Assembly: GCF_008831285.2 (NCBI RefSeq) | Contig: NC_045149.1 | Span: 15,774,578-15,838,577 of the forward strand | From: Nymphaea colorata | Lineage: Eukaryota > Streptophyta > Magnoliopsida > Nymphaeales > Nymphaeaceae | DNA: 64,000 bases | Direction: 5' to 3' | In this document: in pieces, positions 13,079-25,625 of the stretch | How the letters are laid out: each line of letters starts with the position of its first letter | Position numbering within the stretch: position 1 is the stretch's first letter | The notes under the pieces: model-generated | What the model was told of the DNA's origin: nothing | The model's database searches: none | What the model saw: the letters and a program-made list of their open reading frames with translations, nothing else | Position numbers and translations under genes: made by a program

Positions 13079-16000
13079 ATGGGTACTCCTTGTAAATCTG
13101 TTGTTTGGTTTCGGAGGGATCTTCGGGTTGAGGACAACCCTGCTCTGGCCGCTGCTGCTAGAGCTGGAAGCGTTCTTCCCGTTTATATATGGTGCCCCAA
13201 AGAGGAGGGGCAATTCATACCTGGTCGAGTTTCAAGATGGTGGTTGAAGCAGTCTCTGCTTCATTTGGATCAGTCCTTGAAATCCCTTGGCGCGCGTCTT
13301 GTGATGATAAAAGCGGAAGATTCTTTTGAAGCACTTGTGGGTTGTGCTAGAGCCGTTGGTGCAAATCAAGTTGTGTATAACCATCTTTACGGTATGTTGC
13401 ATTTTTGTGGTTTTCTGTGCTTGCTTCATTTCGCATTTCACTCATAACTGGTCGATTCCGTATAGGGTAGAGATCTTTCTGAATGTCTGGCTGATGGATT
13501 TTGCCATTTCCGAATAGCTTGCATGCCGTGGAATTTCTTCTATGTAGGAGCTCCAGTTTGGAGCTTCGGTTAGGAGCCCAATTGATGGTGATCGTGCGAG
13601 TGAAGCTTTAGATTTCATGCGGGCTTTTATGACTTGAAAACTCTCCAGTGCAGAACGTGCCCGGCAGGAAGACAGTATCCCCACGTTACCTACCTAGATT
13701 TTCAGTCCTACCACACCCACACACCCCCGTCTCCCACCTGCTAGCTAGGTTCTCCTTGTTCCTGTGAAACAACTGCAGGAAACCGATGGTATTCTTTACA
13801 GTCGTTGCGCTGCTCTCAGGATGAAGTTAAAAGTACAATTGTAACTTATGTTTTTATTTGGTAGGATCTTTTTTCTCAGGAGTTCTTCCCACAATCTCTT
13901 CACCATGGTCCTTGTAGCTTAGGACCGAGGGTCAAGGAAAGCTGCAAAGTGTACATAGCAAAATCTGTTAAAATCTTGTCTAAAACGCATATGATGTTAG
14001 AACGACAACGGTTTTACGTGTCTAGACAGGCACATGATTGACTGCAAGGTTTCCTCTTCATAACGTGTTTCTGCCAAAAATTTTTTTATAGGCGGAAGCT
14101 TTATACAGGAAAAAGTTGTGTTATTTTGCTATAGATTACAATGCTTTCAATGATTCAAGCAAAAGACATTACTTGGTATGCTAACGAAAAATGTTTGTTT
14201 TGTTCAGGGCCTTTGAGTATAGTGCATTTTAGCAGATTGTTATGTCTTATGCTTAGGTGTAGCTCATTTCCTATACTGCCTGATATTGCTAAAATGCTAA
14301 ATGCCGTAACGTCTGTGCATTAAACTGCCATCTTCATTTAGAGGACTTTATCTCTCCTTACTGCCTTGGGAGAATGTGCCTGAACTTCAAGCCTTCATTA
14401 ATCTTCTATGAATCCTAACGAAAAATGTGAAGCTTTAGAAGAATTTTTCTTTTTCGGTTTGTTACTTTAAAACATTTAAATTGATACATAATTGGACTAG
14501 CTAATGTAATTTTATGTTACGGCACGTTTAAGCATCATTACTCTCTCTTAGTAGTGGCATGAAACAAATAAAAGTACTCAAGCATGACTCCTTGATATTC
14601 CTAGTGAAGCAAGCAAAAAATTAAAATGCTACTGAGAAGATGAGTAGCAGGAAGGATCTAATTGGATAACTCGATGTACTCTTCTATTTAGGCTCCTAAC
14701 CTCTTGGCATCTTCTTGCTTTAATTCAATGTTAGCTCAAGAATTGGCGATTTAGCCAGTTATTTGTGTGCTTCTTTATTAAAATCCCATTCTTGTAGTTG
14801 CTGATATGCCTTTGTGACCTCAGGCTTGTGCAAGCAGTTCATTAATTGTGTTTTCTTGTCATTACAGATCCTATTTCCATTGTTAGAGATCATAAAGTAA
14901 AACAGAAACTTGCAGAGCTTGGGATCCATGTCCACAGCTTTAATGCAGATCTTCTGTATGAACCTTGGGAAGTACATGATGAAACAGGACATGCTTTTAC
15001 CACATTTGAAGCCTACTGGAGCAAGTGCATGAACATGTCAACTGAACCAATCACACTTCTTCCTCCAAGGAATTTGGTGCTAGCAGCAGGTTGGTTGCTC
15101 TCTCTCACCCCTACTCTCCCACTCCTTCCTTACACCACATTGATATGGATGTCAGTACAAGTTATCAAAAAGGCATGGATGATACAACATGGCAACCCTA
15201 TAACAATTGGATGTGAGGACATAAAATATACAAATACATTAAATTTGGAAAATGTTTTAGACATCAACGTGTAGGTTTCCATTAAACACAAGGCTGAAAA
15301 TATGTCGAAGATTACTGACTAACAATTATATGTGAAAAATATGTTGTAAGAATTATATACTTTTTGTGTGGATTCTGAAAGTCGAATGGGCCATATGATA
15401 AGTACCTACGGAGCGGATGACACATGGGCATGGCGGGCTGATAGGAAGTTCTCATATTACATTGCTTCCTGCTTGTTTGGTTTTCATTCTTCTATTGTTT
15501 TTCTGTTTCTATATCCCATCTTCAAATAAAAGATTTGGAGAAATTCTTGCAATGATTTTGCCTTGTAAATGTGTTGGTCCTCCATCTATTCACCATGAAA
15601 CTGTACCTCTGTTTGGCAGCATTTTATTTGTAGGGAATTAGTTGTCCCCAAGTTTGTTAACATGAGAGATTCTGGACTCCATGATCTTTTCTAGTATAAG
15701 AAGAAAAGGCCATATTGTGGAGTCTCTTGCGCAGCTACTCTATGCTGACTTCATTTTTATTGTCAGACTTCTCCTGATGGTCTGCTGAAAACTAGCTAAC
15801 TTTTTCTTTACAGCTTCACAAATGAGTTTCATATCCTGGATTTGTGTCAAATTTCTTGGTTGTGGAAATGTTGAGACAACAGCTGATACAGCGTGACTTG
15901 CTTAAACCTATAAAGCGGAAAATCCTGCAACTCATTTGAAATTTTGTCCCTTTAATTGCTAATGACATCTTCTCACCTTCTGTCATACTTTCCTATTCCT

Positions 16001-19000
16001 TTAATTTAATTTAGGTTTTTTCTTCTGAACAAAATCTCTTCAAGGTGAACTTTTTTGCTTGTTCTCTGGCAGATAAGCCTTTTCTAATTGTATGAATGTA
16101 GGTTCATCGTACTGTCTTTAGTGCTTTGTGAATTGTTTCAAAGTTGTCTAACATTTGTTCAATGAATCATATCCATGGCAGGACCTGTTCAGAGCTCTAC
16201 AATTGAGGAGCTAGGTCTGGAAGATGAATCTGAGAAATCTAGTAATGCACTGTTGAGTAGAGGGTGGTCTCCTGGTTGGAGCAATGCAGACAAGACACTT
16301 GATGAATTCCTTTCTGAACGCTTGAAAGATTATTCCATACACAGGCAGAAGGTAGAAGGAGCCACAACCTCACTGTTGTCACCATATATACATTTTGGAG
16401 AATTAAGTATAAGAAAAGTTTACCAGCGCGTATGGATGAAGCAAGTGTTGTGGGTGAAAGAAGGAAATTCTTCTGCAGAGGAGAGTGTGAATTTCTTTCT
16501 CAGGGCAATTGGGCTGAGGGAGTACTCACGTTATATATGCTTTAATTTTCCATTCACTTATGAGAAGTCATTAATGGAAAACTTAAGACATTTCCCATGG
16601 CGATATGATGAGGGCCTTTTCAAGCTTTGGCGGCAGGGGAGAACAGGATATCCACTAGTTGATGCAGGTATGAGGGAACTATGGGCAACTGGTTGGATAC
16701 ACAATAGAATCAGAGTGATTGTCTCGAGTTTCTGTGTGAAGTTTCTTCAGCTTCCTTGGACATGGGGGATGAAGTACTTCTGGGACACACTTTTGGATGC
16801 TGACTTGGAAAGTGACATCCTTGGTTGGCAATATATCTCTGGAAGTCTACCTGATGGCCATGAACTTGATCGCATGGATGAACCTGAGGTATATTTTCTT
16901 TGAAAACCTTTGACTGTGGGATCAACTTTCATGGCTCGACATTGACAAACCATTTCAGGAACTATTCTAGACTGCATTCACCTCACCCTCTTTTGTAGAA
17001 GAACAAGGAAAAATCTGCCCCTTTATTTCTTAAGTTTTCTTGAGGATATCATACTCTCATTTATGTTCCTTCTCAAACAGCAATACTGCACGAAACAATG
17101 AGAAATGCATGTTCAGATGCTTGGCTTCTCACTTTGCAATTTCTTTCTCTGGCTTTTGGTTCGTCAATCCAAAAATTGCTATAAGCCTATACCTTTGAAA
17201 TTAAAAACTGAGTGTAACACCCCATAAGTTTAGTTCCGTATTGAAGATTGTGAGGGATCTTCAATGGCTTATAAAGGGGGTTATTAATGAGATGGTAGTC
17301 CTGGTTCCTAGCCTTTTTAAGGTTGCCGAAACTGTTAGGGGGGGGGGGGGGGGGGTTGGGATCCGCCGAACCAAGGGCCCGAGCCCAAGAGTGGATCGAG
17401 TTGTTATAGTGGTATCAGAGCAGTTTCAACACTCGGACCTGGGGTTCCACACGCGCGGACGCGTGTGCCTTAAGGGGGGTAGATTGTAACACCCCATAAG
17501 TTTAGTTCCGTATTGAAGATTGTGAGGGATCTTCAAGGGCTTATAAAATGGGTCATTAATGAGATGATAATCTTGGTTCCTAGCCTTTTTAAGGTTGGAG
17601 CCAAAACTGCTAGGGGGTGGGTTGGGATCCACCGAACCAGGGGCAAGCCCAGGAGTGGATCGGGTTGTTATACTGAGCATCAATTTAGGAGCCATAAAAT
17701 TAAAAGCCGTCGATGTGTAGAATTTTTGGCGTCTCCTTCCTTGCACGTGTTGGCACCAATGCATTACCCATGTGAAGCATTTTGGCTTTGTTTTTCCTCC
17801 AGCTGCAGTAGTGTTGGTACCAAAATAATAAGGCTATGGCATGGGCTGTTCCATAGTTGTCATGTGCCTTGTGCCTTTAGCAAAGACATGCAGGACATGC
17901 CTGGAGGTGTGGATATGGACGACGGTACATGTTTAATAAAATTTAATACTTCTTACTAACATTTGAATGGAAATAGTTTCAGACATAAAGATTTTGTCCT
18001 AAGCTGACCTGCATGTCTGTGCCTGTAGGAGTGGATATGGTACTGACACCTGTTCAATAAAAATTACTGTTTTTTATTAATATTGCAACACGAACATTTT
18101 TACTAACGATATAAAAACTTATTACTGATTCTTAGAATTTTGAAAATTCCTGAAATCGTATTTCTAAAACAGTTGGAAAAGAAAAAAAAACTCTTCTATG
18201 TCTGGTCATTTAATCATATTTACATCTAATGTAGATCATGGTAATTTTCAGATGCTGATATTGTTGCTCTAGCATGTATTTCACATTATGTGGATCTTAA
18301 GATACACATACATCATATTTGGATTGTACCATGGGATGTGGGTCATCAAAGTGACTGCAAAAAAAAAAATGCTGAAAAGTTGATTATGAAATAATCAAGT
18401 GCACTAAATGATTTAATGTTTCTAGGCTCTGCAAGCATCTTATTTCATGTAAAAAATAGTGGACACTTGATAGCATAGACATGCTTACAGAGATGACCGC
18501 ATGTGCCCAGCTAAAGAGCTATAAACCTGGGCCAAAGTGTTATGTCTGAGAAAGGACATAAAGGGCTTCAATGATTTCCTGCAAGGCTGACAGTTCTCAA
18601 AATCTGATGTACGTAAGATGGTTCTTTGTTCGATAATGAATAGAATAGGACACTCAGCAGAAGATTTAGCAAGTGGTATAATTTGATTGCGAGAACCTGA
18701 TTTTTTTTCACGTTTTCCCTCATTTGCATGAGGTAAATATGAGTTTGTGTCCCGAGAAGTGAGAAACTGGAAGAGCAATGAACACACTTGTACTGGGTGT
18801 GGGGATTTTTAATTATTGCCATAGTTTCTTGCTTTATAATGGCCTCTTAAGTAATTATTTTTTCTGGTTCACTCATGTACAGGTATGCAAAAATATTTGC
18901 TCGACCACATTGTTCTTTCCAGGTTATATGCTTAGAATTAGCACATCGAAACCTGATCAGCTTCACACTTATTAGCCTCATTACCTCCAGAAGCTACATG

Positions 19001-20479
19001 TTGCACGTTCAGACCTTGGCATAGCTACTAGTAGGTGCACTAGTAAATGACATTGTTTGTGTTCCTTCCATGCACATAAAATGAAAAAAGTTCTAACCAG
19101 ATGTTCATATATTGCATGATTTTGGAGGTTCTACTGGCAATAGAGCAAAATCTTATAAAATCTGAAGTTTGAAGTCGAGAAATTCTAGGAAGTGGAATCT
19201 AGGTTGAGCTTTGATCTACCAGATGTGAGCAACAGCTATGAACTGGATATGTGTGACTGCAGTCAGTAAGAAATCATTTATTAAACATATAAAAAACGAG
19301 ACCAGTTTGTCTGTGGTCAACTTGCATATCATGCGAGGACTGTCTCTGATTTCTGTCGCAGGGATGTGTATATTTTGTGCTTCCCCAATGAGGCAGTTTA
19401 TTTTCAAGCAAATCAAATCTTGTTAGTTTGATTCAAGTATTCTCTTTCTTATTTTACTGCAGGTTCAAGGCTGCAAATATGACCCAGAGGGAGAGTACGT
19501 GAGGCATTGGCTGCCAGAGCTTGCTAGATTGCCTACTGAGTGGATCCACCATCCATGGGATGCACCAGCATCTGTGCTTAGAGCTGCTGGAGTGGAGCTT
19601 GGTCATAATTATCCAAGGCCGGTGGTTGACATAACTTTAGCAAGGGAATGCTTAATGACTGCAATCTCAATGATGGATGGATTGGATGCTGCAGCTCAAG
19701 CTGCTAAAATGAATGGCATGGATGAAGGTGTGGCGGACAATTCATGCATTGTTGCAGAAACTACACGTGTTCCAAGAGTCCTGGTGAAAAGGAATGTTTC
19801 TCCCTCTAGCTCAAGCCAAGACCAGAAAGTGCCTACATTTCATATTAATCAGGGCTGCCCAGATAAGCACCATGTTTTAGTTAATGATGGAGATAAAGTG
19901 AACCAAACGTACCTAAGAGATCAGTGCAAACCTGGTTCGTCAAGGATGGATGAAGATTTGAAGTCCACTGCTGAATCCTCATCATTGAGAAAAAGAAGCA
20001 TTAGCTCTTCAGAGTGTGTTGTTCCACCTTCATATTCTCCTTGTTCGAGCAATGAGATAAACAGGCGGGAGCCTTCTGCTACTGGTGAATCTTCTTCAAC
20101 ACATTCATGGAGTGAAAAGTTTGATATGGATACAGATACTGCAGACAAGGTATGCGTTGAATCTGTGCCTGATTTCACATTTTGCTCATGTCTAATCCTA
20201 CGGTGCCATGTTTCCACTTTCGATTAGCTCTACTTAGTGGGTTTTCTGCATTACTTGCTGATACTTGTCATAACTATTGCCATTTGCATATTTTGGGGTC
20301 TAACTGCGTTGAGAATTTAGACATATATTAGGGATGGCCCATTCTTCTACATTTAATTTTCTCTTCAATGTTTGTTATTGATTGGTTATCTCTAATTTGT
20401 TCAGGAAGAATATGTGGATGCCCAGGGCAGTATTGACTGTCCCCGGCCTAGCAAGAGGCCTGCCACACTTGATCCATGA
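13079..20479 (+). CDS. CRY2: Cryptochrome 2-type blue-light receptor, five exons, 667 aa
   Basis: Exons 13079-13391, 14868-15089, 16182-16888, 19463-20149 and 20405-20479 join in frame with GT-AG introns to 2004 bases. The N-terminal photolyase-related domain (about residues 5-480) starts KSVVWFRRDLRVEDNPALAA. The FAD pocket signature WRQGRTGYPLVDAGMRELWA is at 328-347. The tryptophan triad is kept (W318, W371, W394), as is the flavin-facing aspartate (D384). The C-terminal tail carries the plant DAS motifs: DQKVP (534-538), an acidic patch (575-580) and STAESS (582-587). CRY2 rather than CRY1 is indicated by IWCPKEEGQF, IEELGLED, ISGSLPDGHELDR and KYDPEGEYVR. The protein is a nuclear FAD photoreceptor controlling photoperiodic flowering and de-etiolation. 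The ATG at 13079 is preferred because the homology begins right after it. The last exon encodes only 24 residues, ending SKRPATLDP. Confidence 0.93.
13392..14867 (+). other. CRY2 intron 1
   Basis: The 1476-base intron is T-rich on the plus strand and splits an aspartate codon after its first base. I see no element or RNA gene inside it. Confidence 0.8.
15090..16181 (+). other. CRY2 intron 2
   Basis: The 1092-base intron splits a glycine codon after its first base. Open frames inside it, such as 15417-15641, have no recognised motif. Confidence 0.8.
17213..17408 (+). repeat. TRIM 5' LTR
   Basis: The repeat is 196 bases, begins TGTAAC and ends TTATA. It contains an 18-base G run at 17338-17355 that the partner LTR has as a shorter interrupted G tract. 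Confidence 0.9.
17410..17421 (+). other. TRIM primer-binding site
   Basis: TGGTATCAGAGC is complementary to the 3' end of plant initiator methionine tRNA. It starts one base after the 5' LTR. Confidence 0.9.
17485..17672 (+). repeat. TRIM 3' LTR
   Basis: The repeat is 188 bases and closely matches the 5' LTR, with substitutions scattered along it and a shorter G tract. The polypurine tract at 17471-17483 directly precedes it. Confidence 0.9.
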
Positions 20480-23400
20480 GGGCATCTCCTTGATTCCACG
20501 GGTTGTACATCTGTATCATAGCAAAAATTGTAATTGTGTTAATTTCATGTTTTTTGGGCAGGAAACAGGCTAAAGGTTGTGATTGGATAAGAACAAAGCA
20601 ATTTTCTTTTCTTCGAGACCATCTGTGTTGGAGGGCTTTTTCTATGCATTCTACTTTCTGGCCTGCACAGCCAGGACTGCTCATCGGCCATGGATGAATT
20701 TTCAGCCTCTCTCGCCACCTTTTCCTGAATGAGAGGTGGAATTTTTCATGTTGCTATAAAGTTGTCGGTCACATAGCTAGATGGTCTTCTGTCTTGGCCC
20801 TCTATGTAGTATATCTTGAACAAGGGATGCTTCACTTTTCATGCCCAATGTGAAACTGAAGCTGATCAAGGCTTTGATAACTCAGCTTTGGGCTTCGGGG
20901 TATCTGAGGAACTATCTGAGAGCACAACGAAGCAGATGTTGCTGTCCCACTCAGCTGGACCGCTGGTAGAACTTGCAAGAATGAACTTCGAGCTGGCTAT
21001 CAAAATGGGTTTTTACTGCCTTTCCAGAAGAAGCTTTAACGGACCGATTCAAGCCCAATCAATGTGACTGAAGCGATGACTCAATGGAAAACGTAGCTGG
21101 GTCTAATGTGAAAGACTAGCTTGACTACATAGGCACGTAGGTATGTTTACTGAGACTGCGACAACGACAAGCACTTGTGGGAGGTGGATTTTTGAAAGCT
21201 GACGGGCCCTTGTAGGTGAAGCCAACCCGGTAGACTCGACCAGTTGTCTCTGTAGCGGTTACAGTAGAGTTGGGCTGCACACATGACTGGTGTATGCACG
21301 TTACTGGATGTAGGACTATTGTGTCTGAAGTAGTTTTGTCAATACCTTTTTAAGTACTAAAACTTCTGTCTGAGAATCTTAGTTGGAGCAACTGTTCTTG
21401 AGCTACTGTTGCAATCGGTCCATCCAAATGATCTGCAGCGTGATTCAGACTGCAGCACCAATGGTTGAGTCCTGTGGTAACACAACCAAATTGCTTTGGA
21501 ATCAAGGATGAAATAAGTTTAGCTGCGATGCAAGCTTTGTGGTGGCTGGGTTCTAAGGAGCATCGCAAGCTTTGTGGTCAAGCCCCGCCGAACAATAACC
21601 AAATTATATTGGTGGCAACCCTACCATCCCCACTGGTTTTGTTTCTGAAGCAGTCTAGTTTCAGAGCATTCTTGACTTTTTACCCAGATTATGTTGATTC
21701 AAAAGGATGTGAAGGACGGAGAGAAACGCTACTAGAGGCCAGGAATTAAAACTCACTGATGGGGCAGTGTGGTATATTTTACTCCACTCATCATGCTGTT
21801 TTTCGTTTACACTTTTTATACTAAAAGATGTCCATAAAAAGAAGAAAACTTGCACGCATGTCTTACGATTCCACCGGGGAAACTGCCTTCTGTCGGTGTC
21901 ATGTTCTTAGGGTTTAAACTAGTAGAAACATCAAAAGGCGAACCGATATCCCTTCATCGCAAGACATTGAATGGCCAAGGAAACTGAAACTGAGACGAAC
22001 ACAACTTATGGCTTCAAAAACTGGCTTTCACTCCAAACTCGTCGTTAAATGTCACATTAGATCGTCCATTAACTATCACGATCGAGTTAAGCATCCACAG
22101 TGACAACAATGCTTCAGGATTCTGTAACCAGTCTTTTGCTTCTTCCCCCTTCGGATAAACAAGCTAGAGTTTGGCAGCCTGCATCTGTTAGGCCGATCCT
22201 GTTCTTCAGTTAGAATACTTTTCCCATGAAGGGTGGCAACTGGCAAGGAAAGCCTCTGTCAGTCGGTTGTCGGTTAGGTAAGACATGTTTTCTCTTTTCT
22301 AACCAGCTTTGGCTAGGCATATCCATGTGGATAATTAAAGAAGCGGACGAGAATGATTCCTGGATATTGGTTCTCTGGCATTTGGCTTGTTGTTGAGATG
22401 CATTGAATTGGGGCCACTTTGAAAAAGTTTGAAAATAAAATTGGAACTAGTAGTTTGGAAAAATAAAAACCGAAATACTTTCCATAGTTTGGCGTCTCCT
22501 AAAACATGGACCTAATTAAGCGCATCAACCAACTACCGTCTATTGCATGTATGCATGCACATGAGTGTGTGTGCATGTGTGTGCAGTGTGTGGGTGAGAG
22601 AGAGAGAGAGAGAGAGAGTTGTTTGTCAGTTAGTTGCTTTTCTATCATCACAACATGTTAGTCTATCATGATTCATGGTGACAAAGCCCACACTGGTTAG
22701 CATAGACGATACACTAAAAAAACTACATCTTGTGAAAACCAGGTTTTGCGTCAACCTAGTTTGTTTTTAATTAACTAGTTTTTGAAACTTGGTTTGTGTG
22801 ATATGGATGACAAGAAGGGCATTAAAACGGTGCTCGAAGGCAGGGTCTCCGTTTCCCTCCGCTTAAAGCAGCATACGGCCTATTTTTGGTATGTGGAAAA
22901 CCTAAGAGGTGGCAGGATATTTACACTGTTTTGAAAATATATCATTTTACCTCCAAAACAGCATCGGCATACTGCTTGAATATTTAAAAAGAAGCTTGCG
23001 TTTCTAGGTTGGGCACATGAAGAAGCACAACACGTTTATGACTTTGGAAGAACATGTAGAAAAAAGAAATGACAATGTTACAGAACATAGTTTGTTAAAA
23101 TCATGACATTTGAAACAATAACATTCAGGTTTTATGGTAAGCGGAAAAAAGTAGCATTAATTTTACTTCAACATCAACGACGGGCCGTTTGGTTGCTTGC
23201 CCGACGGGGACAGGCGTTGCGTGCAAGAAACCACCTGAGTTATACCCTCCCACCTCGTCATGCACACCATCATACTTCTGAAAAAAGATGCCCGTCGAAT
23301 TCTTCTTACATCATTTAATATGTTACAACAACTAAAATAACAATTATTCATCTTCTTTAGGTGAAAAACAAAATGCATGTTTTTTAATACTGAAATGGCT

Positions 23401-24510
23401 TGCACTTCGCTCTCCAAACATGTGGAGTGGAGTGATGTTACAAGAAACGGTTCAAAAACCAGACTACCTTGTGACAAGCAACTGTTCAAAGGGGGCTGGA
23501 GCTAGACTACTTTATGGGTCTTATAAAACTTTTCAGAGTTAAATGGATCCGGTGGCAGCGGAACCACTCCGTAACATCGCCGCACTCGTCAGCTCCCAGA
23601 CAAACCGAACCATGAGCCTCCCTTCTTCCACATGGCCTCCCCAATATTAAAAGTCTCCTCTTCTTTTCTCCACTTTGTCTCATATACTGACAAAATGTTC
23701 GGCCCCCGACCAACCGACCCACAGTGAGGTGGCCGAGAAGGAAGGAGCCAAAGCACCACATGTGGTAGGTCTCCCTCTCCTCTCAGTGCAGCAACGAACA
23801 GGCCCCCCGCCGATGAAGCAATCAGGGGAGGATTAACAATAATCACGAGTTAGTAGTGAAAGGTCCCCGAACATCAAAGTATTGGATAGAGAACAACTAA
23901 TGTTACTGGACTCCATGACCATACGGCCGGAGTAGATGAAGTGAATAAATTAGCAATCCAAGCATACATTCTATTTAGACATGGTGCAGAAGAAAAGAAT
24001 CAAGTGGGGAAAAAGCAATGCACGGTGGGGTCGCTTCTCCTTCTTTCCTTCTCCATCATACAACAAAGCACTGCGGATATTCTTGGCACCGACGGCTGAT
24101 TTTGATTAATTACTCGAAGGAAATGAAAATGAAGGAGGGATTCGGATCGACCAAACATATTCGGCAACGCATCTTTATTCCGTGTTGTACATATGAGTTC
24201 GCTCTCTTTTTCAGTTTTTACACAAACTCATCTCTCAAGTCAAGAAGGGAAAAAGAAAATGAAAAGAAATCCTCTCTGGGTCCTCCAGAACAACACAAGC
24301 TCCCGCACTGTAAAGAAAAGAATCACAGAAGAGAACGTCTCTCTCCTATCGACTGCATTCATCGCCTGGCATGCCCAATACTGTATCCACAGCTAACCCT
24401 CGCACTATAGAAGGCCTAATTTACAGGGGCAAACTTATATACAAAAATGGAAGGAGGCGGCCGTCTACACCATCTTGAATAAAGCTTCTTTCTGAGTGGT
24501 GCGACTCTTT
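20480..24510. other. CRY2 3' UTR and intergenic DNA
   Basis: The first few hundred bases after the CRY2 stop are probably its 3' UTR. No exon, RNA gene or intact transposon was recognised in the remainder. A GA run lies at 22595-22618 after TG-rich sequence, and open frames at 20816-21067, 23103-23846 and 24018-24410 have no motif I recognise. Confidence 0.45.
22595..22618. repeat. GA microsatellite
   Basis: A run of GA dinucleotides follows a TGTG-rich stretch in the CRY2-PPCK intergenic region. Confidence 0.8.
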
Positions 24511-25625
24511 TTAAGAAAGATCTGCCCCCGAGTTCTGCTCCCCTCCGCTAGTGATCCACGGATGGCCTGTACATGAGGAAGAAAGGAAAACTATGAAAAA
24601 ACATAATATTCTCGCACTATTTAAGAAATCACAGTTTCTGAAAAATGAAAGAAAAGGAACTCCCGGAACTGAACAAACGATTGCAAGCGGAAGGAACACG
24701 AAAGAACCGGCATCGATCGCCAGTCCAAACGGCTAAAGAAAGAAGGAGACATGAGGATACGATGAAGGGCGATTTTCGATTGCCTAAAAACCCTAGAAAT
24801 GAAAAAGGAAAGAAGAGAGAAACGTCTGTCTAGTCTAGGAGACTCACTCAGAACTTGCTCGGCGGAGAATCGTTTGGAAACGTCTTTGCAGAGCATCTTG
24901 CGAATCAGGTCCTTGGCCGCAGGGGAGACGGAGCGGAAGGTCCTGGAGGGGAACCTGAGGTTCGCCCGAAGGACGGATTCGAAGATCTCGACCGGCGAGT
25001 CGCCATAGAAAGGGGGAACCCCGCCCAGGAGGACGTAGAGGATGACCCCGGCGCTCCAGACGTCCACCTTCTCGCTGTATTCCTTCAACCTAAGCACCTC
25101 GGGAGCCACGTAGTACGGCGTCCCGACGATTTCCCGGAGCCCCTTCCCGTCGTGGAAGCAGTCCGCCGACCCGAAATCGGCAAGCTTGAGCCGGTTCCGG
25201 TCGTCGAACAGGACGTTGTCCGGCTTGATATCGCGGTGCGCGACGCCCAGGCGGTGGCAATGGGCGATGGCCTCCATGAGCTGCATCATCACGGCCGCGG
25301 CCTCCGTCTCGGTGAGAACGCGCTTGGAGACGCGATCAAAGAGGTCCGGCGACCGACAAAGCTCCATCACCAGGTGGAGCGACTCATCGTCCTCGTGGAC
25401 GGCATGGAGGTGGACGACATTGGGGTGTCCGCCGACGAGCCTGTGGAGCTTGACCTCCTTCTCGAGGCACTCCCGATCAACAGGATCGGTTATGGCACTC
25501 TTGTGGATGGTCTTGCAGGCGAAAAACTGGCCGGATTCCGGATGGAAGCAGCGGAACACCTTGCCGAACCGTCCTTGGCCGATCGGCTGCAGAAGACGGT
25601 AATCTCTCCTCAACCCCTCGCTCAT
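24511..25625 (-). CDS. PPCK: Phosphoenolpyruvate carboxylase kinase, downstream tandem copy, 277 aa
   Basis: Exon 1 (24848-25625) and exon 2 (24511-24566) join across a 281-base intron with donor GTGAGT and acceptor ACAG, splitting a codon after its first base. The protein is a bare Ser/Thr kinase domain with no autoinhibitory or EF-hand part, which separates PPCK from calcium-dependent kinases. Landmarks: glycine loop GQGRFG (16-21), catalytic lysine K38 in FACK, HRDIKPDN (130-137), DFG (150-152), GTPYYVAPEV (168-177), VDVWSAGVILYVLL and the family stretch EIFESVLRANLRFP. The last exon supplies the HPWI motif that ends the kinase fold. PPCK phosphorylates the N-terminal serine of cytosolic PEP carboxylase and lowers its sensitivity to malate; in plants it is controlled mainly by transcript level (light, clock, metabolites). 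The second copy is 2.2 kb upstream in the same direction. Confidence 0.9.

Larger units (their letters stand above)
17213..17672 (+). mobile_element. Complete TRIM-type miniature LTR retrotransposon in CRY2 intron 3
   Basis: Two direct repeats, 17213-17408 and 17485-17672, both begin TGTAACACCCCATAAG and both end with a shared GGTTGTTATA-like terminus. Immediately after the first repeat, 17410-17421 reads TGGTATCAGAGC, the standard initiator tRNA-Met primer site. Just before the second repeat, 17471-17483 reads TAAGGGGGGTAGA, a polypurine tract. The internal region is only 76 bases and has no coding capacity. The element is flanked by the 5-base duplication CTGAG at 17208-17212 and 17673-17677. 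These are the defining parts of a TRIM (terminal-repeat retrotransposon in miniature), a non-autonomous element mobilised by another element's proteins. The left repeat contains a run of 18 G absent from the right one; otherwise the repeats are closely similar. Confidence 0.92.
16889..19462 (+). other. CRY2 intron 3, hosts a TRIM element
   Basis: This is the largest CRY2 intron at 2574 bases. It lies between complete codons. Apart from the TRIM at 17213-17672 the rest is AT-rich with no recognisable gene. Confidence 0.8.

Noticed and set aside
17241-17489. Open frames inside the TRIM element
   Set aside because: They cross LTR and primer-site sequence; TRIMs are non-coding.
17213-17672. Cassandra-type TRIM with embedded 5S rRNA promoter
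   Set aside because: The start resembles many plant LTRs, but I could not find 5S box A or box C sequences in either repeat.
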